9,158 nt of DNA from Planctomycetaceae bacterium UBA6894 (GTDB lineage Bacteria > Planctomycetota > Planctomycetia > Gemmatales > Gemmataceae), in assembly GCA_002451275.1 (NCBI GenBank), contig DKBS01000087.1:1136-10293 (forward strand). The letters are read 5' to 3'. Every line of letters begins with the position of its first letter. The stretch's first letter is position 1. Of this stretch, positions 1 through 6,358 are shown piece after piece. The notes below the pieces were generated by a model, which was not told where the DNA came from, searched no databases, and saw only the letters and a list, made by a program, of their open reading frames with translations. The position numbers and the translations under genes were made by a program.

Positions 1-812
1 GCCGTGACCTGCAAACTCGCGGCCAGTTCATAGGCACGCAGTCGGGCTTCCAACCGGCTGTCGCCGTTTCGTGACGCTGCATGGTTGCGGTCGAGTTGAA
101 GCAGCAGGTCGCGGTTGGCTTTCTCGTTGCCCGGCTTGAAGCCGGCGGCGGGGTCGGGGAACAGGTTGTCGAGCGGTTGTTCCTGGTGCAGCCGCAGGAC
201 CACGCCCTGGTGGTTGGCGGGCAGAAAGGCGCTGTCCCAGTTCTTGGGGCCGTTGCTGGGGTAGCCGCGGTGGTCGGGCAGCACCACGAAGGTGGGCAGA
301 TTGTCGTTCAGGCTGCCCAGCCCGTAGCTGACCCAAGCCCCCATGCCCGGGAACCCGGGATTCTGGAAGCCGGTGGACTGCAGGTAGGTGGCCTGGCTGT
401 GCACGCCGGTCTTGCCGGTCATGTTGTGGATGAAGGCCATCTTGTCCACGACCTTGCCGAGTGAGGAGACCGGCTCAGACAGTAGTTTGCCGCTGGCGCC
501 GTAGGGCTTGAATTTCCAGACCGGCTTGAGCCAGGGACCGAGACCATCCTGGAAGGTTTCGACTTTCTCGCCGAAATCCGAGGGTTGGCCGTGGCGTTTT
601 TCCAATTCGGGTTTGTAGTCGAACAGGTCGATGTGGCTGGCGGCCCCGGCCATGAAAAACTGCACCACACGCTTAGCCTTGGGCTCAAACATCGGGCCGG
701 GAGGCTTCGCGGAGGAACCAGCGGCCCGGGCCTCACGATCGAGCATGGCCGCCAGGGCGATTCCCCCCAGGCCACCTCCGGCACGCCATAGCCAGTGTCT
801 GCGGTCGATCAT
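1..812 (-). CDS. DUF1501 family exported protein (DUF1501-B), C-terminus beyond window
   Basis: Reading from the ATG at 812-810 gives 270 sense codons with no stop before the window edge, so the gene is partial at its C-terminus. The N-terminus (MIDRRHWLWRAGGG, then a hydrophobic stretch to about residue 23) resembles a twin-arginine signal, which suggests folded export to the periplasm. Residues 48-68 (KRVVQFFMAGAASHIDLFDYKP) match the first conserved block of DUF1501, a family placed near the alkaline phosphatase/sulfatase fold. Residues 186-192 (SNGPKNW) match a second block seen in the neighbour at 4930-6354. Full members run about 450-490 residues, so roughly 200 residues are missing, including the C-terminal Gly/His-rich blocks. 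The start lies 4 nt after the TGA of the PSCyt-B gene, so the two are probably translated together. The biochemical activity of the family is unknown. Family assignment is secure; substrate is not. Confidence 0.93.
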   Translation of the reverse strand, partial: MIDRRHWLWRAGGGLGGIALAAMLDREARAAGSSAKPPGPMFEPKAKRVVQFFMAGAASHIDLFDYKPELEKRHGQPSDFGEKVETFQDGLGPWLKPVWKFKPYGASGKLLSEPVSSLGKVVDKMAFIHNMTGKTGVHSQATYLQSTGFQNPGFPGMGAWVSYGLGSLNDNLPTFVVLPDHRGYPSNGPKNWDSAFLPANHQGVVLRLHQEQPLDNLFPDPAAGFKPGNEKANRDLLLQLDRNHAASRNGDSRLEARLRAYELAASLQVT

Positions 813-816
813 GCGA

Positions 817-1863
817 TCAGTCCAGGTAGGTGAATTCGTTCAGGTTGAACAGCAGCCGGGCCAGGGCGGGGGCTCCCTCGCGGGTCAGGAGGTCGGAGAG
901 CAATCCAACCTCTTCCTCCGTCGCCGGGCGACCGAGCGCCTCCAGCATGGATTGGCGAACGATGGACCCGGCTGGAGTACCGGTTTGGGCGAGCCGGTCA
1001 CCAAAGTGCTTGGCCATCACCAGCGCGAAACGGTTGTTGAGCAGGGCCAAGGCCTGTTGCGGGGTGATACTCTCGTTGCGGCGGTCGACCAGCATGGATG
1101 CGTCGGCACAATCGAGGCAGGTGAGGAAAGGTTGCTGCTGGCTGCGGACCACGAACCGGTAGACCGTGCGGCGGAGGCTTTTGGGGTCTTCCGGATCGTG
1201 CAGGTGGTACTGGTAATGGGGCGAATGTTCGGGTTTCTCGATGACAAAGTCCATGAAGCCTGGACCGTACATGGTGCGGTCCAGTTTGCCGGCCAGCAGC
1301 AGCATGGTGTCGCGCAGTTGCTCGCTGTCGAGCTTCTGGCGGTTGGCGCGCCAGTACAGGCTGTTGTCGGCATCCACGGCCGCGCGTTCGGGAATGGTGT
1401 CCGAACATTGGCGGTAGGTGGCACTGGTGACGATATGCCGGTGCAAGGCCTTGAGTGACCCCCGATTGTCGCGCAGGAACAGGGCCAGATGGTCGAGCAG
1501 TTCGGGATGGGTGCAGGGTTGTCCCTGCTTTCCGAAATCACTAGGCGTTTCCACCAAGCCTCGGCCCATGTGCCATCGCCACACCCGGTTGGCCATCACC
1601 CGCCAGAACAGCGGATTGTCGGGGTGGGCGATCCAGTTGGCCAGGGCCGCCCGGCGCTCCCCCTCTGTGGCCTGGGCATCCAGTTGGAATTGGGCCGGGG
1701 CGTGGTTCAACAGGGACAAAGCCCCGGGGGCGACCGGCTTGCCCGGTTGTGTCACATTGCCGCGCCGTAGCACGCTGATGGGGCGCGGTTTGCCCCCCGT
1801 GCCCGTGAATGCCCCACTCCCCTGGTAGACGGTGCCGCAGTACACCCTGGACGGTTTGGGCAA
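817..1863 (-). CDS. C-terminal fragment of PSCyt-B: PSD1 (DUF1553) domain
   Basis: The frame is open above the nominal TTG start at 1863. The homologous sequence really begins near 1914 (VQATQAQLDRLVAERSRLPKPSRVYCGT), so 1863 is a start of convenience, not a true one. The linker VYCGTVYQGSGAFTGTGGKPRPISVLRRGNVTQPG, followed by GALSLL, is typical of what precedes PSD1 in this family. PSD1/DUF1553 then follows, with ERRAALANWIAHPDNPLFWRVMANRVWRWHMGRGLVETPSDFG, HPELLDHLA, a TYRQ motif and a C-terminal FNLNEFTYLD ending. The intact paralogue at 6359-8716 ends the same way (LQSNAFLYLD), which shows the C-terminus is complete. The fragment has no signal peptide and no visible ribosome binding site of its own, so it is unlikely to make a working protein unless the upstream frameshifts are sequencing artefacts. 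Confidence 0.8.
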   Translation of the reverse strand: MPKPSRVYCGTVYQGSGAFTGTGGKPRPISVLRRGNVTQPGKPVAPGALSLLNHAPAQFQLDAQATEGERRAALANWIAHPDNPLFWRVMANRVWRWHMGRGLVETPSDFGKQGQPCTHPELLDHLALFLRDNRGSLKALHRHIVTSATYRQCSDTIPERAAVDADNSLYWRANRQKLDSEQLRDTMLLLAGKLDRTMYGPGFMDFVIEKPEHSPHYQYHLHDPEDPKSLRRTVYRFVVRSQQQPFLTCLDCADASMLVDRRNESITPQQALALLNNRFALVMAKHFGDRLAQTGTPAGSIVRQSMLEALGRPATEEEVGLLSDLLTREGAPALARLLFNLNEFTYLD

Positions 1864-1914
1864 TCGGGAACGCTCGGCAACCAGCCGGTCCAGTTGGGCT
1901 TGGGTCGCCTGGAC

Positions 1915-1917
1915 GGG
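1915..1917 (-). other. Second +1 frameshift site in PSCyt-B
   Basis: Sensible protein moves from the frame reading NLELKVLPEADRLA to the frame reading VQATQAQLDRLVAERSRLPKPS. The shortest repair removes one base of the run ggg (CCC on the coding strand), giving ADRLA-VQATQAQLD. The switch point could lie anywhere from about 1912 to 1925. A short homopolymer is a common place for indel errors, but this one is only three bases long. Confidence 0.7.
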
Positions 1918-1931
1918 CCAGGCGGTCCGCT

Positions 1932-3737
1932 TCAGGCAGAACTTTGAGTTCCAGGTTCTCCAGACGGGCTTTCAGGGAGGCTAGGGATTCCGGTGTGGCG
2001 GGCTTTCCCGCGTGGTGGATGCCGTCTGTCAGGTTGCTTGCCCGCCAACGGGGCGGCCCCTCGATGCTGCCGCTGGCAATGACCGGTTTCTGGAGGGCTA
2101 GGTTGTTGCCGCTGGCATCCTCCACCCGCATTTCCGCCACCGCGGCGATGAAGTCGTTTTGGCGCGCGGTCAGGCGGGTGACGGTCAGGCGGACATAACT
2201 GCGCCTGGGCGCTTGTGGGTTGGACCACCGGGATGATGCCGGGGTTGGGGAAATCGGTTTTCTGTTCGAACAACAGCCGCGAGTTTTTGAAATCCGGGCT
2301 GTCGCTGCCTTCCACTTTCCAGCGGGTGGGGAAGCCAAAGCCCGCCCCGATGTTGCCGAAATCGTCCCAGCATGGTTCGAGCACGATGGTTGCGATCGGC
2401 TGGGATTTACCGAGGTCCACCTGGATCCAGTGCGTGGTGTCGGCCTTGTTTTCAATGGGGCTGTGCCAGCCGTATTCGGGCGCCGGAGAGCGCCCTGCTT
2501 TTTGCAGGGTTTGTAATTGGTTGCGCGCGGTCTTGATTTCCTCCTCCACCGCCTTGTCCCTGCGGGTGACGATCGCTTTCAGGCTGGCCTGAACCGCTTC
2601 GATTTGGCGGTGCAGGTCGGCGTCTTTTTTGGCGATGGCGGGGTCTTGAAAGTAGGACCGGTCCGCGCGGTCGATGGCGGCGAAAACAGCCTGCAGACTG
2701 TAATACTCCTCCTGGCTGATGGGGTCGAACTTGTGGTTGTGGCACTGGGCGCATTGCACGGTGAGGCCCAGGAAGGTGGTGACCACCGTTCCCACCATGT
2801 CGTCCCGGTCGAGGTGGCGGGCAACCTTGCCATCGATCTTGCTTTCAGGGACCTCGGCGTGGCCGATGAAATCCCACGGGCCGGCCGAGAGCATCCCCAG
2901 CGCCTCGATGGCCCCCGGATCGTCCGGGTACAGCACATCCCCGGCGATTTGCTCCCGCGCGAACCGGTCGAAGGGCATGTCACTATTCAGGGCCCGGATC
3001 AGGTGGTCACGGTAGGGCCATGCGTTGGGGCGAAGCTTGTCCTTGTCGTAGCCGTGGGTGTCGGCGAAGTGGACCAGATCCAGCCACAGGCGGGCCCACC
3101 GCTCGCCGTAGGCGGGGCTTGCCAACAGACGATCGACAACCCGCTCGTAGGCATCAAGGGAGGTGTCTGCCAGGAAGCGGTTGATCTCGTCCACCGTGGG
3201 AGGTAAGCCGGTGATGTCATAGGTCACCCGGCGAAGGAGCGCCGTTTTGCCGGCCGGGGCGGACAGGTCCCACTCTTTGGCGACCAATTTCTGGCGGATG
3301 AGGTGATCGATCGGCTGCTGTTTGGGGGGAAGCGCGGGTTGGGCCAGCGGCTTGAATGCCCACCAAGTTTCCTCGGTGCCCTCGGCTCCCGTCTGAGGGA
3401 TTTTGGCGCCACCGGCAATCCAGTTTTTGATCAAGGCGATTTCGCCCGGGGAAAGCGGGTCGCCCTGGGGGGGCATGCGCTCGCTGGCCACCTGGCTGGT
3501 GATCTTTCGGAACAGCAGGCTTTCCTCCGGCTTGCCGGCGATCACCACCGGTCCGGATTCACTGCCGCCGAACAGTTTTTTGGGTTGATCCAGACGCAGA
3601 CCGCCACGCGCCTTGGCACCGTGGCATTCCGCGCAACGTTTTTGGAAAACGGGCAGAATTTCCCTGGTGAAATCAGGCGCGACTGCACCGACTACGGCGG
3701 GGGCGATGGTCAAAACCAGAAGGGCGCAAAGCGGCAT
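1932..3737 (-). CDS. N-terminal fragment of PSCyt-B: PSCyt1 and PSCyt2 (DUF1549) domains
   Basis: The ATG at 3737 is the only usable start. The frame above it reads nine codons up to a TGA at 3764-3762 with no ATG, GTG or TTG, and a GAGG box lies about 7 nt before the ATG. Residues 1-20 are a hydrophobic export signal, probably cut near AVA-PD. PSCyt1 follows, with a haem-type CAECH at 35-39, a candidate distal ligand Met88 in RMPPQG, and Trp106. PSCyt2/DUF1549 covers about 141-360 and includes GLPP (177-180), ERWARLWLDLVHFADT (212-227) and a second CxxCH, CAQCHNHKFDP, at 329-339. A charged, probably coiled stretch (about 370-412) leads into a discoidin-like region from about 421 (THWIQVDLGKSQPIATI). 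True homology stops near residue 512; the remaining 90 residues up to the TGA are out of frame. The likely site of action is the periplasm or cell surface; the redox partner is unknown. Confidence 0.85.
   Translation of the reverse strand: MPLCALLVLTIAPAVVGAVAPDFTREILPVFQKRCAECHGAKARGGLRLDQPKKLFGGSESGPVVIAGKPEESLLFRKITSQVASERMPPQGDPLSPGEIALIKNWIAGGAKIPQTGAEGTEETWWAFKPLAQPALPPKQQPIDHLIRQKLVAKEWDLSAPAGKTALLRRVTYDITGLPPTVDEINRFLADTSLDAYERVVDRLLASPAYGERWARLWLDLVHFADTHGYDKDKLRPNAWPYRDHLIRALNSDMPFDRFAREQIAGDVLYPDDPGAIEALGMLSAGPWDFIGHAEVPESKIDGKVARHLDRDDMVGTVVTTFLGLTVQCAQCHNHKFDPISQEEYYSLQAVFAAIDRADRSYFQDPAIAKKDADLHRQIEAVQASLKAIVTRRDKAVEEEIKTARNQLQTLQKAGRSPAPEYGWHSPIENKADTTHWIQVDLGKSQPIATIVLEPCWDDFGNIGAGFGFPTRWKVEGSDSPDFKNSRLLFEQKTDFPNPGIIPVVQPTSAQAQLCPPDRHPPDRAPKRLHRRGGGNAGGGCQRQQPSPPETGHCQRQHRGAAPLAGKQPDRRHPPRGKARHTGIPSLPESPSGEPGTQSSA
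2200..2200 (-). other. First +1 frameshift site in PSCyt-B
   Basis: On the coding strand the bases GCC CAG GCG C-A-GT TAT GTC sit at the junction. Removing the single A (t at 2200 on the plus strand) gives A-Q-A-R-Y-V-R-L-T-V-T-R-L. The RYVRLTVTRL string is the classic end-strand motif of discoidin (F5/8 type C) modules, so this position explains the break well. The exact base is inferred from that motif; the shift itself is evident from the loss of homology after residue 512. Confidence 0.72.
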
Positions 3738-3772
3738 GCGGGAACCTCGCGGGCGGGCCTTTCATTATCGCC

Positions 3773-3788
3773 GGGCCCAGTCGGGCCC
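3773..3788 (-). terminator. GC-rich hairpin after gldA, possible attenuator
   Basis: Two copies of gggccc (3773-3778 and 3783-3788) flank a 4-nt loop and can form a 6-bp all-GC stem, 15 nt beyond the gldA stop and 36 nt before the PSCyt-B start. No U-run follows on the minus strand, so it is not a classical intrinsic terminator. It could be an RNA-stabilising or attenuating stem between the two genes, or chance in GC-rich DNA. Confidence 0.3.
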
Positions 3789-3802
3789 ACAAGCCGCGTG
3801 TG

Positions 3803-4909
3803 TCAGGTGCCCGCCTTTTCGCGAAATTCCTTGCCCAGCCGGTCAGCGGCAAGGAGCGCGGCCAGCACCCGTTCGGGGCAGACCGCGACACTTTCATGGT
3901 GGATGGATTCGCCCGGCGCGCAGGAAGCCTCGGAAGCGACGCGCAACTCGTGTTCCTGTGGTTGTTCGCATCCGAGGTCTGCCAGGCACACAGGCAGGCC
4001 CACCAGCGCGCAGAACGAGAGAACTTCCTGGATGCGTGAAGCCGGTGCCCCCGTCAGCACCAGTCCTACCAGGACCCCGAAGGCAACCTTTTCCCCGTGC
4101 AGGGCGTGATGGCAGGCGGGGATGCGGGTGAGCCCGTTGTGGATGGCGTGGGCGCTGGCGAGGCCGCCCGATTCGAAGCCCAGGCCAGATAGGAGGGTGT
4201 TGGCCTCGACCACCCGTTCCAGGGCGGGTGTGACCACCTGGGTTTTGCAGGCGGTCAGGGCGCATGGGCCATCGGCGACGATGGTGTCGTAACACAGGCG
4301 AGCGATCGCGCCCGCAGCCAGGGTTTGCGACCCGCCGCAGACATTAGAGGCGCCGGAACGGCGGCAGCTTTCGGCCTCGAACCAGGTGGAAAGCGCGTCC
4401 CCCATGCCGGCGATGAGGTAGCGGACCGGGGCGCGGGCGATCACGGCGGTGTCCACCAGCACGGCTGCCGGGTTGCGGCTCCGGAGGTAACCGCTGAAGG
4501 TGCCGTCGCTGTTGTAGATGACCGTGGTGGCGCTGGTGGGGGCGTCGGTCGATGCCACCGTGGGGGCGGAAATGAAGGGCAGGTCTCCGGCCAACCAGGC
4601 CGACCCGCGTGCCGTGTCGATCACCTTGCCGCCGCCTAGACCCACCACCGCCTGGTGGTTTCCCGCGCGAATGGCATCGACCACGCGATCCATTTCAGCC
4701 TGGGTGCATTCGCCGGTGAAGGGCAGGTGGGTAACATCCGCATGACCGTGGAAGAAGGATTTCGCACCCTCCCAAGCCCGTGGCCCGGCGAGGACCAGCG
4801 CCTTGGAAGCGTTCAGGCTGTCCAGGATTTTGGGTAGGTGCGCCAAAACCCTTGGACCTTGCCGGTAGATGGAGGGGAACTGGGCCAGGATGGGGAGTTC
4901 GGGACGCAT
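3803..4909 (-). CDS. gldA: Glycerol dehydrogenase, iron-containing alcohol dehydrogenase superfamily
   Basis: This 368-aa protein is the usual GldA length. The enzyme oxidises glycerol to dihydroxyacetone with NAD+ in the cytoplasm, using a divalent metal. The N-terminal half carries the nucleotide-binding GLGGGKVIDTARG (residues 90-102) and the signature PTVASTDAPTSATTVIYNSDGTF (116-138), whose Asp122 corresponds to the substrate-pocket Asp. The metal ligands are present at expected spacing: Asp171 in GMGDALSTWFEA, His254 in ASAHAIHNGL and His271 in ALHGEKVAFG. The ATG at 4909 has GGAG 6 nt upstream and starts 20 nt after the DUF1501-A stop on the same strand, so co-transcription is likely. 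There is no export signal, unlike its four operon neighbours. The STDAPTSA signature argues against glycerol-1-phosphate dehydrogenase or 3-dehydroquinate synthase. The true substrate could be another vicinal diol or a sugar-derived polyol, which sequence alone does not settle. Confidence 0.93.
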   Translation of the reverse strand: MRPELPILAQFPSIYRQGPRVLAHLPKILDSLNASKALVLAGPRAWEGAKSFFHGHADVTHLPFTGECTQAEMDRVVDAIRAGNHQAVVGLGGGKVIDTARGSAWLAGDLPFISAPTVASTDAPTSATTVIYNSDGTFSGYLRSRNPAAVLVDTAVIARAPVRYLIAGMGDALSTWFEAESCRRSGASNVCGGSQTLAAGAIARLCYDTIVADGPCALTACKTQVVTPALERVVEANTLLSGLGFESGGLASAHAIHNGLTRIPACHHALHGEKVAFGVLVGLVLTGAPASRIQEVLSFCALVGLPVCLADLGCEQPQEHELRVASEASCAPGESIHHESVAVCPERVLAALLAADRLGKEFREKAGT

Positions 4910-4929
4910 CAGGGGCTCCAGAGGGAAGA

Positions 4930-6354
4930 TCAGGCCAAAACGGCCTGGTTGACTTCACCTTCGTTGATGGTGGGCCGCTCGGGGCGGCCCTTGTGTCGGA
5001 AGATGACGCGAGTGTGGTCGAGTCCCAGCAGGTGGAGGATGGTTGCGTGCAGGTCGTGCACATGCATGCGGTTGTCGTTGACGGCGCGCAGCCCGAGTTC
5101 ATCGGTCTCGCCCACGGTGCGACCACCCTTCAGGCCCGCGCCCGCCATCCACATGCTGAAGCCCCAGGGGTTGTGGTCGCGGCCATCGCCTTTCTCGCTC
5201 ATAGGGGTGCGGCCGAACTCGCCGCCCCAGATGACCAGCGTGTCGTCCAGCAGGCCGCGCTGTTTCAGGTCGGTGAGCAGGCCGGCGATGGGCAGATCCA
5301 CCCCGGCGCACATGATCTCGTGGTTTTTTTCGATGTTGGCGTGGGCATCCCAGCGGCTGCCGGCGCCGGAATAAAGCTGGATGAACCGCACGCCGCGCTC
5401 GGCGAGGCGGCGGGCCAAGAGGCACATCTTGCCGAAGTTGGCGGTGGTTTTGCGATCGATGCCGTAGAGCTTTTTCGTGGCCTCGGTTTCGCCGGACAGG
5501 TCCACCGCTTCGGGGGCCTCAGCCTGCAGGCGGTAGGCCAGTTCCTGGCTGGCGATGCGGGCGGTGAGTTCATCCTTTTGCCGCCGCGCGTCGCGATGGG
5601 TTTCGTTCAGGCTGGCTAGGAGCCGGCGACGGGCCTGGGTTTGGCCGGGGGTGACCGTGGCATCGGGCTCGAGACCGGGCAGGGGCTTGTTGCTGTTTTC
5701 CAGCTTTGTGCCTTGGTAGAGGCTGGGCATGAACCCGGCCCCCCAGTTGCGTGGACCGTTGGTGACCGATGCGGACCCATCCGTGAGCACCACATAGCCG
5801 GGCAGGTTGTCGGCCTCGCTGCCGAGGCCAAACAGCGTCCAGGCACCCAGCGACGGCCTGCCGGCCAGGATGGAGCCGGAGTTCATCTGGCATACACCGG
5901 CGGAATGGTTGATCGCGTCGCACCAGAGGCCCCGCAACACCAGCAAATCGTCGGCGCGCTGCGCCATGTGCGGAATCCAATCGCTGAACCACAAGCCGCC
6001 TTGGCCGTGCCGGGACCACTTCCGCCGGCACTCCAGCAGGGGCGCGTCGGCGGTGCCCATGGAAGTGACCGGCTTGCCGAAACTGGCCGGCAGCTTCTGG
6101 CCGGCGAGTTTGTTCAGAAGCGGTTTGGGATCGAGCAAATCCAGGTGGCTGGGCCCGCCTTCCATGAACAGAAAAATCACCCGTTTGGCGCGTGGGCGAA
6201 AATGCGGTTGCAGGCTGCTGGCTCCGGAAATCACCCGGGCGTGGGAAGATTGCGCGGCCAGGGCAGCGGAAGCCAGGGCACCAAAGCCCAGCCCGGCATC
6301 CCACAGCCAGCGGCGGCGATCCAGATAACCCGGGGCAGCTTGCGGGCGGTTCAT
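4930..6354 (-). CDS. DUF1501 family exported protein (DUF1501-A), complete
   Basis: This complete 474-aa protein has an N-terminus LDRRRWLWDAGLGFGALASAALAA (11-34) that resembles a twin-arginine signal, so export as a folded protein is likely. Conserved DUF1501 blocks appear in order: VIFLFMEGGPSHLDLLDPKP (59-78), NGPRNWGAGFMPSLYQG (199-215), FIQLYSGAGSRWDAH (324-338), VIWGGEFGRTP (374-384), GRDHNPWGFSMWMAGAGLKGG (391-411) and HVHDLHATILHLLGLDH (431-447). The Asp/His-rich blocks are reminiscent of metal sites in the alkaline phosphatase/sulfatase superfamily, but no reaction has been shown for the family as far as I know. It starts 4 nt after the TGA of PSCyt-A, the same spacing as in the downstream pair, which implies coupled translation. 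Family assignment is very secure. Catalytic function and substrate are unknown. Confidence 0.95.
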   Translation of the reverse strand: MNRPQAAPGYLDRRRWLWDAGLGFGALASAALAAQSSHARVISGASSLQPHFRPRAKRVIFLFMEGGPSHLDLLDPKPLLNKLAGQKLPASFGKPVTSMGTADAPLLECRRKWSRHGQGGLWFSDWIPHMAQRADDLLVLRGLWCDAINHSAGVCQMNSGSILAGRPSLGAWTLFGLGSEADNLPGYVVLTDGSASVTNGPRNWGAGFMPSLYQGTKLENSNKPLPGLEPDATVTPGQTQARRRLLASLNETHRDARRQKDELTARIASQELAYRLQAEAPEAVDLSGETEATKKLYGIDRKTTANFGKMCLLARRLAERGVRFIQLYSGAGSRWDAHANIEKNHEIMCAGVDLPIAGLLTDLKQRGLLDDTLVIWGGEFGRTPMSEKGDGRDHNPWGFSMWMAGAGLKGGRTVGETDELGLRAVNDNRMHVHDLHATILHLLGLDHTRVIFRHKGRPERPTINEGEVNQAVLA

Positions 6355-6358
6355 CAGC

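Larger units (their letters stand above)
817..3737 (-). pseudogene. PSCyt1-PSCyt2-discoidin-like-PSD1 protein (PSCyt-B), two frameshifts
   Basis: One gene is spread over three minus-strand frames. The first frame (3737 to about 2202) gives residues 1-512 with the PSCyt1 and PSCyt2 domains. The second (about 2201 to 1916) gives about 95 residues that finish a discoidin-like domain. The third (1914 to the TGA at 817-819) gives 365 residues with the PSD1 domain. Each junction needs one base removed: near 2200 this restores AQARYVRLTVTRL, and in the g-run 1915-1917 it restores ADRLAVQATQAQLD. The repaired protein would be about 972 aa, a normal length for the family. Without repair, translation runs about 90 unrelated residues past the first junction to a TGA at 1932-1934, and the PSD1 domain is lost. 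It could be real decay of a redundant paralogue or two assembly indels. Both neighbours downstream and upstream are intact as far as visible. Confidence 0.88.

Noticed and set aside
1912..2204. Programmed ribosomal frameshifting as the explanation for PSCyt-B
   Set aside because: Neither site shows a slippery heptamer, a prfB-like CUU-UGA arrangement or an obvious downstream stimulator, and two successive +1 events in one gene would be very unusual.
1541..2455. A separate minus-strand gene of about 304 codons
   Set aside because: Only its middle part (about 2201-1916) looks like real protein, and it fits between the two broken parts of PSCyt-B; its start and end regions are out-of-frame readings of the neighbouring segments.
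2718..2737. Exact 20-nt repeat shared with 7691-7710
   Set aside because: It encodes the conserved HKFDPI stretch after the second CxxCH in both PSCyt paralogues, so it reflects homology and not a mobile or regulatory repeat.
3726..3737. Lipoprotein signal on PSCyt-B because of Cys4
   Set aside because: The Cys precedes the hydrophobic core instead of following it, so there is no lipobox; a normal signal peptidase cut near AVA-PD fits better.
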